This document shows, piece after piece, positions 1 through 6,444 of a stretch of 11,485 bases of DNA (position 1 is the first letter of the stretch; each line of letters opens with the position of its first letter). The notes beneath the pieces were generated by a model. That model saw only the letters and a list, made by a program, of their open reading frames with translations. It ran no database searches and was not told the origin of the DNA. A program made the translations under genes and the position numbers. The stretch comes from an uncultured Caulobacterales bacterium. Lineage in GTDB: Bacteria; Pseudomonadota; Alphaproteobacteria; Caulobacterales; Maricaulaceae. Location of the stretch: contig CALJNJ010000272.1 of the NCBI GenBank assembly GCA_937981945.1, positions 1 to 11,485 on the forward strand. Reading direction: 5' to 3'.

Positions 1-395
1 TCAGCGATAATCAGCGCCGCTTTTCGGATAACGCGCACGGTTTCGGACCACATGCCCAAAGTCTCAATGCCGGTGAGCGGAACAAAACAGGCATCATCAG
101 CATCGTCAGCAGCTACGGGCTGTCCCGACTGCCAGAGGGCAATGTAGTCATGGAGCCGGTAATGAAAGCCTTCAAACTTTGCGTCCAGAGTTTCAATTTT
201 GTCGGCCAGTTTTGCCGTGACGCCGGTTTCCTCGCCCAGCTCGCGAAGGGCGGCCTTTTTTTCCGTTTCGCCGGGCTCAATTCGCCCGCCCGGAATAGAC
301 CATTCGCCTTTGCGCGGCGGCTTCCCCCGTTTAATCAACAGAACTTGGTCGCCTTTCAGGCAAACGACTCCAACGCAATCAATGGCTTGCTTCAT
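1..395 (-). CDS. Nudix hydrolase, partial (3' end beyond the left edge)
   Basis: Read on the minus strand from ATG at 395-393, the frame stays open to the window edge (131 complete codons), so the C-terminus is missing. The protein opens with a strand typical of the fold (about residues 5-23, ending in LLIKRGK), then WSIPGG. A complete Nudix box follows at residues 37-59 (GX5EX7RELXEEXGV, with E43, R51, E52, E55, E56), which binds the catalytic metal. Nudix enzymes hydrolyse nucleoside diphosphates linked to another group. The exact substrate (ADP-ribose, oxidised dNTPs or other) cannot be read from the motif. About 140-150 residues would be usual, so little is probably lost. The gene diverges from yedK across 50 bp. 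No Shine-Dalgarno is obvious before the start. The family call is firm; the substrate is unknown. Confidence 0.93.
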   Translation of the reverse strand, partial: MKQAIDCVGVVCLKGDQVLLIKRGKPPRKGEWSIPGGRIEPGETEKKAALRELGEETGVTAKLADKIETLDAKFEGFHYRLHDYIALWQSGQPVAADDADDACFVPLTGIETLGMWSETVRVIRKAALIIA

Positions 396-403
396 AGCGC
401 CGA

Positions 404-432
404 ATAAGATTTTATCGCAGCGGTAATTTCAA
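404..432 (-). promoter_or_regulatory. Possible promoter for the Nudix gene
   Basis: On the minus strand TTGAAA (432-427) is separated by 17 nt from TCTTAT (409-404). The -35 box matches the sigma70 consensus at 5 of 6 positions and the -10 at 4 of 6. The predicted transcription start lies only about 2 nt before the ATG at 395, so the message would be almost leaderless. That would fit the missing Shine-Dalgarno. Pattern match only. Confidence 0.3.
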
Positions 433-445
433 GGGATATTTGCAA

Positions 446-1114
446 ATGTGCGGACGTTTTGCCCTGCATTCAAATTTGGAAGAGGTTTCAGCGCTCTTTG
501 GCGCAGAGATCGGCAATGACGGTTTGTGGGACTGGGAACCGAATTACAATGTCTCGCCGGGCACCGTTATTCCCATTGTGGCCTTGGACGGAAAACGCAC
601 GGCCAAAGTTGTTCCCATGCGCTGGGGCCTTCACCCGCACTGGCGCAAAGAGGCCCCCGAGGGCAGACCGCTTTTTAACGCGCGGGTTGAAACCGCCTCG
701 GAGAAGCCCAGTTTTCGCACGCCCTATCGGCGAAGGCGGTGTCTCATTCCCGTCAATGGCTGGTATGAATGGGACCGGTATGAGGGGGCCAAACGTCCGT
801 TCTTTATCAAAGACAAAGACGAGCCCATCACGGCTTTTGCCGGGCTTTGGGATCAATGGCGCGTCGACGAAGGGATCACGCTTTTATCGGCGACAATTTT
901 GACCACGGCGGCAACGGGACAGATGAAGCATTTGCATCACCGCATGCCGGTTCGTTTGCCGGAAGAAGATTGGGATAATTGGATGGATTGGGACGGTAAG
1001 CCGGATCGGCTCTTACCCAATATGAAGGGCAGTGATGATCTAATTTGGTATGAAGTTGATGATGAGGTGAATTCAGGCCGGGCCCAAGGGCCTGACCTGA
1101 TTATACCGGTTTGA
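446..1114 (+). CDS. yedK: SOS response-associated peptidase family protein (YedK/HMCES, SRAP domain)
   Basis: A 222-residue SRAP-domain protein, the usual length for bacterial YedK. The family caps abasic sites in single-stranded DNA by forming a covalent thiazolidine link through Cys2, protecting them from cleavage and mutagenic bypass. All key residues are visible: Cys2 in MCGRF, Asn78 in FNARVET, Glu108 in GWYEWD and His164 in HHRMP, matching E. coli C2, N75, E105 and H160. The start must be the ATG at 446, because Cys2 becomes the catalytic N-terminus once Met is removed. The frame also opens six bases earlier at a TTG, but that start would bury the cysteine. AAGGGAT lies about 8 nt upstream as a Shine-Dalgarno. 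The stop codon abuts the stop of convergent yaaA with no base between. I saw no LexA-type operator in the 50 bp upstream. Confidence 0.96.
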   Translation: MCGRFALHSNLEEVSALFGAEIGNDGLWDWEPNYNVSPGTVIPIVALDGKRTAKVVPMRWGLHPHWRKEAPEGRPLFNARVETASEKPSFRTPYRRRRCLIPVNGWYEWDRYEGAKRPFFIKDKDEPITAFAGLWDQWRVDEGITLLSATILTTAATGQMKHLHHRMPVRLPEEDWDNWMDWDGKPDRLLPNMKGSDDLIWYEVDDEVNSGRAQGPDLIIPV

Positions 1115-1900
1115 TTATTTTTTCGGCGGCGGCTGCTTGCGCGAGAACACCAAAGTCTCATCGGTGGATTCGCCGGATATAAATTTATAGCCGTCCAAAT
1201 CAAAATCTCTGAGATCAGACGGATTATCGATCCGGTTCAGGACAATCCATTTGGCCATGAGGCCGCGGGCATATTTCGAAAAGAACGAAATATTTTTGGC
1301 TTTGCCGTCTTTCACATTTAGAAATTTGGCATCGATAACCCGTTCCGATTTAAACGGCTTGGCGACAACTTTGTAATATTCATTGGAGGCCAAATTGACG
1401 ATGGTTTGTTCGTCATGACCGGACAGTTCATCGCGCAAAACATCGGCGACGGCAGGCCCCCAAAATTCATAGAGATTTCCGCCGCGCTTGGTCGGCAGGC
1501 GCGTGCCCATCTCCAGGCGATAGGGCTGCATGGCGTCCATGGGGCGCAAGACGCCGTAGAGTCCCGATAAGATGCGCAAGTGATCCTGCGCATAATTCAA
1601 ATCATCATCGCTCCAACTATTGGCATTCAGCCCGCGGTAAACATCACCGTTAAAGGCCAGGGCGGCCTGCTTGGCAGAATTGCTTTTATGGGCGGCGTTG
1701 AAACTCTTAAAGCGCTCGGCGTTGAGCTCCGCCAGATTGTCGGACAAGTGCATGAGTTTTTTAAGGTCAGCCGCCGATTGGGCTTTGACTTCTTTGACGA
1801 GCTCAGTGGCGTCTTTTGCCAATAATAATTCAGTCGGGCCCGGACGGTTTTCAGCCGGGTCGAAATTTAAATTTTTGGCAGGGGATAACAAGGTCAGCAT
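1115..1900 (-). CDS. yaaA: Peroxide stress protein YaaA (UPF0246/DUF328)
   Basis: A 261-residue full-length YaaA-family protein. It begins MLTLLSPAKNLNF, the family's N-terminal signature, and carries MGTRLPTKRGGNLYEFW near residues 132-148 and FKSERVIDAKFL further on. In E. coli, YaaA limits Fenton damage during hydrogen peroxide stress by lowering free intracellular iron, and the family fold has been linked to DNA binding. The start at 1900 is chosen because a perfect AGGAGG lies 7 nt upstream and the signature starts there. The frame continues 16 codons further upstream, but that stretch (from 1948) is unlike the family and overlaps the untranslated leader. The C-terminus ends in a short proline-lysine tail. 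The gene is transcribed alone from its own promoter, towards yedK. Confidence 0.96.
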   Translation of the reverse strand: MLTLLSPAKNLNFDPAENRPGPTELLLAKDATELVKEVKAQSAADLKKLMHLSDNLAELNAERFKSFNAAHKSNSAKQAALAFNGDVYRGLNANSWSDDDLNYAQDHLRILSGLYGVLRPMDAMQPYRLEMGTRLPTKRGGNLYEFWGPAVADVLRDELSGHDEQTIVNLASNEYYKVVAKPFKSERVIDAKFLNVKDGKAKNISFFSKYARGLMAKWIVLNRIDNPSDLRDFDLDGYKFISGESTDETLVFSRKQPPPKK

Positions 1901-1907
1901 ATCTATT

Positions 1908-1913
1908 CCTCCT
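1908..1913 (-). promoter_or_regulatory. Ribosome binding site of yaaA
   Basis: AGGAGG on the minus strand, 7 nt before the ATG at 1900. It is the strongest Shine-Dalgarno in the window and decides the yaaA start. Confidence 0.85.
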
Positions 1914-1952
1914 AACGTCAACCTGTTGGTTCGTACGCGTGGGTACAAAGCC

Positions 1953-1981
1953 TGTATAGCCGGAATGCCCGCCTAAGTCAA
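1953..1981 (-). promoter_or_regulatory. Probable sigma70-type promoter of yaaA
   Basis: On the minus strand TTGACT (1981-1976), a 17-nt spacer and TATACA (1958-1953). Each box matches the consensus at 5 of 6 positions with ideal spacing. Transcription would begin near 1946, giving a leader of about 45 nt. Around the predicted start, two GTAC tetramers (1933-1936 and 1943-1946) sit 10 nt apart centre to centre, a possible but weak operator. I do not see an OxyR-type repeat. The rest of this gap (1982-2024) shows no convincing plus-strand promoter. Confidence 0.6.
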
Positions 1982-2024
1982 AGATTGGGTCTTCAATTTT
2001 GCGAGAGAATGACTTGAACAAAAT

Positions 2025-3095
2025 ATGCGTCCGGCTAGTCTGCCGGGCATGGCAATTGAAATTCAAACCTTTGACAATGTTCCGCAGGGCGAACTGACGG
2101 CGTATGACAAAAAGCTCCATGCGCTCGGGATCATGAAAACCATTTACGTTCCGGTTCACCCCCGAGTGACGGAGATTAAAATTGAGCTAGGTCGCGCGGC
2201 CGAGCGCACGGTCAATATGTTTCAAAACCCGCACCGCCGCCAACAGGATTTGATGCATGAAATGTTTTTCGAAACTTACGGCGATTGGAGCCGGGCGGCC
2301 CTGAATTTGGATTTGCCCAGTTTCCCGTTTCAATATCCGGCAAGCGGATCCAATGAAGCCATACGCGAAACCATTGCCTTTCATGCCTCGCAATCCCAAA
2401 CGGCCGGACAAGAGCCGCGCATTCATGTTTTTGAAGGCGAGTATGAAGGCTATACGGCCCATGCTCAGACCCATAATGTTACCATCGTCAAACACAGCCG
2501 GGATGATTTTGAAGCTTCGCTTGAGCACTCCCTCAAACCGGGCGAGCCGTTTTATCTGAGCATGCCCAGCGGGATCGACGGGAATATTTGGCCGGATTAT
2601 GACAGATTTCTGCGTCATTTGGAAAACCGTCACCCGATGACGCGCCTCATGGTCGATTTGGCCTATTTGAACACAACCCAAGAGACGCCGATCATTCGCA
2701 CCGACTCCCCGGTGATTGACGGCATTTTCATCAGTATGAGTAAATCCTATCCCGGCACATATTATGACCGGGTCGGAGGACTGATCAGCAAGACCCAAAT
2801 GCCGGGTCTCTACGGCAATAAGTGGTTCAAAAATTTGAACGGACTTCTTTTGGGTATCAATTTGATGACCAATTCGCCGCTGGGGGAAATACCGGCTGAT
2901 ATGGCCCGCGCCCAGCGCCATGCCATTGATAAATTGCGGGGCGTATTGGGCGATGATTTAACACCGTCGGATGTCACTTTTATCGCCACTCAAGACGTGC
3001 CCGAAGACCCAAGCGAAATTCAAAAATCCCTGTTGCGCGCCGGGAAAGTCAGATATTGTCTGACACCGTCAATTATCGAGTTTTTACATAAATGA
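2025..3095 (+). CDS. Putative PLP-dependent aminotransferase-like enzyme (fold type I), function unknown
   Basis: A 356-residue protein (348 if it starts at the second ATG, 2049) with the sequence marks of fold-type-I PLP enzymes. These are ASGSNEAI (residues 107-112, phosphate-cup region), EGEYEGY (138-143, possible ring-stacking Tyr), PSGIDGN (181-187), VDLAY (210-214, Asp211 for the pyridine nitrogen and Tyr214) and SMSKSYPGTYYDRVGG. In the last, Lys240 is the expected Schiff-base lysine and Arg249 the phosphate ligand. Arg343 near the C-terminus may bind the substrate carboxylate. It is shorter than the usual 390-400 residues of class I/II aminotransferases. Transaminase, lyase or another PLP chemistry cannot be decided. 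No signal peptide or membrane segment is seen. Both starts have weak ribosome binding sites (GAGAG 17 nt before 2025; none before 2049). Its stop overlaps the next start as ATGA, implying coupled translation with the HEXXH protein. Confidence 0.8.
   Translation: MRPASLPGMAIEIQTFDNVPQGELTAYDKKLHALGIMKTIYVPVHPRVTEIKIELGRAAERTVNMFQNPHRRQQDLMHEMFFETYGDWSRAALNLDLPSFPFQYPASGSNEAIRETIAFHASQSQTAGQEPRIHVFEGEYEGYTAHAQTHNVTIVKHSRDDFEASLEHSLKPGEPFYLSMPSGIDGNIWPDYDRFLRHLENRHPMTRLMVDLAYLNTTQETPIIRTDSPVIDGIFISMSKSYPGTYYDRVGGLISKTQMPGLYGNKWFKNLNGLLLGINLMTNSPLGEIPADMARAQRHAIDKLRGVLGDDLTPSDVTFIATQDVPEDPSEIQKSLLRAGKVRYCLTPSIIEFLHK
3092..3095 (+). promoter_or_regulatory. ATGA stop-start overlap (translational coupling)
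   Basis: The ATG of the HEXXH gene and the TGA of the PLP gene share two bases. There is only a weak Shine-Dalgarno before it, so initiation probably depends on ribosomes finishing the upstream gene. Confidence 0.75.
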
Positions 3096-3991
3096 AAAAC
3101 GTTCAACTTTGCGTCACCCGAGATGATGTCCATGCGGCGTGCTATGAATTACTGCGCTCCAAGCCGTTTAAACAATCCTATCAGGAGCGGGGACATATTT
3201 TCAAAGCCATAGATCAATATGCGGATCTGCCGCGCATTTTATGTGACTATTCGAACTACGCCTTGGAGCGGTCTCATTTCTATCCGTATTGGGGCGTTCT
3301 TCCGCGCCGCGATTACGGGTCAAATGCCCCTTTGTCCGATTTATATTATCTGCACGAGCAGGGGCATTCAATCGTCGCCGGATATCAGGAAAATCAGCCC
3401 TTTAGTTTATGGGTCAACCGGCTCACCCAAGAAGAGGCGCGCACAAGTGTTCAAAGTGAGCTGGCGATCTATTTCCATTTGCCCGACTTGCGGGCTGAAG
3501 TCTTTACGGAACAGACCATATGGGCCGACAGATTTCTGAAAGAAGACGTCAAAATATTTGAAGGCAAAGACCACCGCCTGCCGCAAGGTATGGACGGCTC
3601 GACAAGTAATTGGAGCTTGTTTGAAAAAGATCCGGAATTATTCACGCTCTTCGCCATGGAGAAAAGAGCGGCCATTATGCAGAGCTCCGATCCGGCGGCT
3701 TTGGACGAGCAAGAACAAGTAATTCACAGCTATGCGGCCAATAATTTTCGCTGGGCCAATATTTGGCGGCCCGTTCGCGAAAAAGTGGAAAAGGCCATGC
3801 TGATTTTGGACCGCGCCGGTGAGGTCGACCGGGGCCATGCCCTTGCGGCTCATCTGGCTTTTTTACAGGCAGAGACAGGCGACGGCATATGCCCGTTTGA
3901 GCAGCAGGCGCGAGAGTTTTTAGCGGTCATGGAAGACTTCAAAGCCCGTCTGAACGTCAACTATATGGATAAGACCCAAGCTAAAGCATAA
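3092..3991 (+). CDS. Uncharacterised protein with an HEXXH putative metal-binding motif
   Basis: I do not recognise this 299-residue protein. It is soluble in appearance, with no signal peptide or membrane helix. The clearest mark is HEQGH at residues 88-92, inside DLYYLHEQGHSIVAGY, which fits the HEXXH motif used by zinc peptidases and some non-haem iron enzymes. It follows a stretch rich in aromatic residues and Arg (about 56-78). A candidate third ligand is Glu123 in VQSELA, 31 residues after His92. The C-terminal half (about 185-290) is rich in Ala, Glu and Leu and probably helical. Translation is coupled to the PLP enzyme through an ATGA overlap (3092-3095), so the two products probably share a pathway or complex. 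The last 11 bases overlap the end of the convergent flavoprotein gene. Coding status is secure from length and coupling. Function is open: metalloenzyme is inference from a short motif that can occur by chance. Confidence 0.85.
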   Translation: MKNVQLCVTRDDVHAACYELLRSKPFKQSYQERGHIFKAIDQYADLPRILCDYSNYALERSHFYPYWGVLPRRDYGSNAPLSDLYYLHEQGHSIVAGYQENQPFSLWVNRLTQEEARTSVQSELAIYFHLPDLRAEVFTEQTIWADRFLKEDVKIFEGKDHRLPQGMDGSTSNWSLFEKDPELFTLFAMEKRAAIMQSSDPAALDEQEQVIHSYAANNFRWANIWRPVREKVEKAMLILDRAGEVDRGHALAAHLAFLQAETGDGICPFEQQAREFLAVMEDFKARLNVNYMDKTQAKA

Positions 3992-5366
3992 CTCTTGGGT
4001 TCATCATATTATCGGGGTCGATGGCTTGTTTGACGGCGCGTAGGAGCGTCATCTTTACGGGGTCTGCCCGTTCTGCCAGATCACTCCGCTTCATAATGCC
4101 GATCCCATGTTCGGCTGAAATAGATCCGTCCAAATCATCCACAATATCAAAAACCGCCTTTGAGATATCATTCCAGCGCGCCAGAAAAACCTCGCGGTCT
4201 GCGCCTTCGGGCTGCGCCACATTATAATGAATATTGCCGTCGCCAAAATGACCGAAAGCGACGGGCCTGCAATTGGGCTCGAGTTTTAAAACCGCTTGAT
4301 CGGCCCGCGTGAGAAATTCAGGGATCCGATCAATCGGGATGGTGATGTCTTGTTTGACCGATGCGCCGTTATGTTTTTGCGCGGCGGACATATGCTCGCG
4401 CAGGGCCAGCAGGGCTGACGCTTGAGCTTCGGACTTTGCAATGACCGCATCGGCGATCAGCTCTTTTTCCAAAGCCCCCGACAGCTTTTGCTCGGCCAGT
4501 TCATTGCCTTGTGCTTCGTTTTCGGTTTCCCAATCGATCAGCGCATACCAATGATACGCCTTTCTAAACGGATCCGATTGCCCCGGTATATGGCGCAGGA
4601 CCAGATCAAGACCGACGCGCGGCATGACTTCAAACATGGCCAGGCGGTCGGATTGCCGGCAGTGATCCAAAAGACGCACCGCATCTTCGGCAGAGGCCAG
4701 GGCGCACATGGCGCGCTGAATATGGCCGGGTTTGGAAAACAGCTTTAAACTGGCGGCGGTGATAATGCCCAGAGTTCCTTCGGCGCCCAGGAAGAGCCGG
4801 GACAAATCATATCCGGTATTATCTTTGCGAAGATCGGTCAGGCCGTTGTAAATTTCGCCGTTTGGTAAAACCGCTTCCACGCCAAAGACCAAGTCTTTGG
4901 TCGTGCCGTATTTGACCACATGCACGCCGCCGGCATTGGTCGACAGATTGCCGCCAATTGTGCACGTGCCTTCAGAGGCCAGTGACAGCGGGAATTTGCG
5001 CCCGGCATTATCCGCCGCCTCTTGAATATTGGCGAGGGTCACGCCGGCTTCGGCGATTAAAGCATTGGTGACAATGTTGACCGATCTGACATTATTCATA
5101 CGCCGCGTTGATAATAGAATTTCACCCTGCGGGGTTTGCCCGCCGACAAGGCCGGTATTGCCGCCTTGCGGGACGATCTTCAGTCCGCTCTCGCGGCAAA
5201 TATTGACAATCTTTTGGGTTTCCTGCGCGCTCTTAGGCATGACCATGATGGGTGTCTGCCCAAAATATTTATCCCGCCATTCCGTGAGCCAAGGCGCGAT
5301 CACATCCTGATCTTCGGTCCAGGAGCCGGGCGGTAAGGCTTGTTTCAGTGTGTCTATACCTGCCAT
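3981..5366 (-). CDS. FAD-binding oxidoreductase, D-2-hydroxyglutarate/D-lactate dehydrogenase-like (GlcD/VAO superfamily)
   Basis: A 461-residue flavoprotein of the usual length. The N-terminal FAD domain (about 35-210) shows PQGGNTGLVGG (66-76), SEGTCTIGGNLSTNAGG (131-147), LRKDNTGYDL (179-188) and LFLGAEGTLGIIT (191-203). The C-terminal FAD-oxidase domain carries HFGDGNIH (373-380) and SAEHGIG (417-423), whose His and Glu residues bind the divalent metal near the substrate hydroxyacid. The LRKDNTGYDL and GGNTGLVGG wording is closest to D-2-hydroxyglutarate dehydrogenases, which oxidise D-2-hydroxyglutarate to 2-oxoglutarate. D-lactate or glycolate oxidation cannot be excluded from sequence alone. 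The gene starts one nucleotide after the sua5 stop (TGA-G-ATG), with GAGAG about 11 nt upstream serving as a weak Shine-Dalgarno, so it is the second gene of that operon. Its last 11 bases overlap the convergent HEXXH gene. Confidence 0.92.
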   Translation of the reverse strand: MAGIDTLKQALPPGSWTEDQDVIAPWLTEWRDKYFGQTPIMVMPKSAQETQKIVNICRESGLKIVPQGGNTGLVGGQTPQGEILLSTRRMNNVRSVNIVTNALIAEAGVTLANIQEAADNAGRKFPLSLASEGTCTIGGNLSTNAGGVHVVKYGTTKDLVFGVEAVLPNGEIYNGLTDLRKDNTGYDLSRLFLGAEGTLGIITAASLKLFSKPGHIQRAMCALASAEDAVRLLDHCRQSDRLAMFEVMPRVGLDLVLRHIPGQSDPFRKAYHWYALIDWETENEAQGNELAEQKLSGALEKELIADAVIAKSEAQASALLALREHMSAAQKHNGASVKQDITIPIDRIPEFLTRADQAVLKLEPNCRPVAFGHFGDGNIHYNVAQPEGADREVFLARWNDISKAVFDIVDDLDGSISAEHGIGIMKRSDLAERADPVKMTLLRAVKQAIDPDNMMNPRVML

Positions 5367-5367
5367 C

Positions 5368-6303
5368 TCAATTTCTCTCGGCGGCGGCTCGGCTCAGCCT
5401 GTCATTAATGGCGGCGCCCAGATGTGCGTTCGGAATAGGCGCCACGGCGATTGTGTCAGCAGTGTCGGCCAATCGAAGAAATTTGTAAAGATTGCGCGCC
5501 GCTTCGGACAAATCACCTTGGGGTGATAAATTGAATTTCGTTTCTACATCCGTTGGGCCAAAGGCCAAATAGACCTCGCCGTTTCGTTTCTCTGCCGCGT
5601 TCAGCCTGACCTTGGCTTTCGGCGCATAGTGACTGCTCAGCATACCGGGCGCGGACGGTTTGGCGGCTTTGGCCGGAAGGCGAAGCTCGGAAATATAGGG
5701 CACGAAATCTTCGGCCGGGATGGCGCCGGCGCGCAATAAAAGCGGATAGTCGCCGGTCAAGCTGATGACGGTGGATTCGATACCGTTATCGCACGGGCCG
5801 TCATCAATAATCAGGTCGACTTTCCCGGCGAGATCATCTTTGACATGGTTTGCCGTCGTCGGGCTGACATGACCGGATCTATTGGCGCTTGGCATGACAA
5901 TGGGGCCGCGAAAACCGGATTGCCGAAAGGCTTTAGCCCACGGCGCGTCCGGGCATCTGACCGCCAAACTGCTGAGGCCTGCGCCGGCCACTTTGCTGAT
6001 GGATTTTTTGCCTTTGGGCAAAACCAGCGTCAAAGGTCCCGGCCAAAAAGCCGCCATGAGCTTGCGCGCCAAAGGCGATATTACGACATAATCATCCAAA
6101 TGTTCGGGGCCGAAAAAATGAGCAATCAAAGGATTGTGAGACGGACGCCCCTTGGCTTTATAAATCTTGCGAACGGCGTCATCATTGAGCCCGTCCGCCG
6201 CCAGCCCGTAAACCGTTTCGGTCGGCAGGGCCACCAGCCCGCCCGCTTTGAGCGTCTGAATGGCAGTCTTATAGCTGCCAGGTGTGGCTTTCAGCGTTTC
6301 CAT
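5368..6303 (-). CDS. sua5: L-threonylcarbamoyladenylate synthase, Sua5 type
   Basis: Makes threonylcarbamoyl-AMP from threonine, bicarbonate and ATP, the first step of the tRNA t6A37 modification; TsaD/TsaB/TsaE transfer it to tRNA. Numbering from this start, the YrdC/TsaC domain (about 10-200) shows GGLVALPTETVYGLAADG (21-38), KAKGRPSHNPL (49-59), SANRSGHVSPTTAN (139-152) and GIESTVISL (174-182). The linker PGMLSSHYAP (219-228) and a C-terminal domain of about 85 residues mark the long Sua5 form rather than the short TsaC form. Length is 311 residues. In-frame ATGs also occur at 6339 and 6321. I prefer 6303 because a TATAAT box lies just upstream of it (6325-6320) and the extra N-terminal residues look unlike the family. 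No start has a good Shine-Dalgarno. It is first in an operon with the flavoprotein. Confidence 0.95.
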   Translation of the reverse strand: METLKATPGSYKTAIQTLKAGGLVALPTETVYGLAADGLNDDAVRKIYKAKGRPSHNPLIAHFFGPEHLDDYVVISPLARKLMAAFWPGPLTLVLPKGKKSISKVAGAGLSSLAVRCPDAPWAKAFRQSGFRGPIVMPSANRSGHVSPTTANHVKDDLAGKVDLIIDDGPCDNGIESTVISLTGDYPLLLRAGAIPAEDFVPYISELRLPAKAAKPSAPGMLSSHYAPKAKVRLNAAEKRNGEVYLAFGPTDVETKFNLSPQGDLSEAARNLYKFLRLADTADTIAVAPIPNAHLGAAINDRLSRAAAERN

Positions 6304-6318
6304 CAAGCTTTTGTGTCT

Positions 6319-6366
6319 CATTATAGGTGCAATTAACATTGCGCACGGTCAGCCTAGCCTATAATG
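6319..6366. promoter_or_regulatory. Divergent promoter region with mirrored TATAAT boxes (sua5 and lepB)
   Basis: A perfect 9-bp inverted repeat, CATTATAGG (6319-6327) and CCTATAATG (6358-6366), places a consensus TATAAT on each strand: 6325-6320 leading left to sua5 and 6360-6365 leading right to lepB. The two candidate -35 zones therefore lie within the same 34 bp and would overlap. Neither is a good match: TTGCGC at 6339-6344 for lepB has only a 15-nt spacer, and CCGTGC at 6348-6343 serves sua5. Inside lies a second dyad, GCAAT (6329-6333), TAAC, ATTGC (6338-6342), which could be an operator or simply AT-rich promoter sequence. The boxes are seen directly; promoter activity is inferred. 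Confidence 0.5.
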
Positions 6367-6384
6367 GGAAGCCACTTTGAATCC

Positions 6385-6397
6385 TATCTAAAAGATA
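6385..6397. repeat. Short perfect dyad in the lepB leader
   Basis: TATCT, AAA, AGATA: 5-bp arms around a 3-base loop, about 50 bp before the lepB start. It is too AT-rich and short to act as a terminator, and may be a protein site or chance. Confidence 0.3.
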
Positions 6398-6434
6398 ATG
6401 AAATTCTGACTTGATTACAGCGCGAAGCCGCCTC

Positions 6435-6440
6435 AAAGGA
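6435..6440 (+). promoter_or_regulatory. Ribosome binding site of lepB
   Basis: AAAGGA ends 4 nt before the ATG at 6445 and supports that start. Confidence 0.6.
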
Positions 6441-6444
6441 AACT

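Noticed and set aside
150..426. Two plus-strand open frames near the left end
   Set aside because: They are antisense to the Nudix gene, whose minus-strand reading contains a complete Nudix box.
440..445. TTG at 440 as the yedK start
   Set aside because: It would add two residues ahead of MCGRF and block the catalytic N-terminal cysteine.
396..445. LexA operator between the Nudix gene and yedK
   Set aside because: No GTTC-N7-GTTC or similar pair is present, so damage induction cannot be claimed from sequence.
1901..1948. Upstream start for yaaA at 1948
   Set aside because: The 16 extra residues are unlike the family and lie upstream of the perfect AGGAGG that serves the ATG at 1900.
2187..2921. 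Open frame of 244 codons on the minus strand, opposite the PLP gene
   Set aside because: It lies wholly within a plus-strand gene with clear active-site motifs, shows no recognisable domain, and fits a codon-structure shadow.
3092..3991. Assignment of the HEXXH protein to a known zinc peptidase or peptide hydroxylase family
   Set aside because: Only the five-residue motif matches; the flanking sequence does not resemble any family I can name.
5845..6336. Open frame of 163 codons on the plus strand, opposite sua5
   Set aside because: Shadow of the conserved YrdC domain; no motif, and no ribosome site noted.
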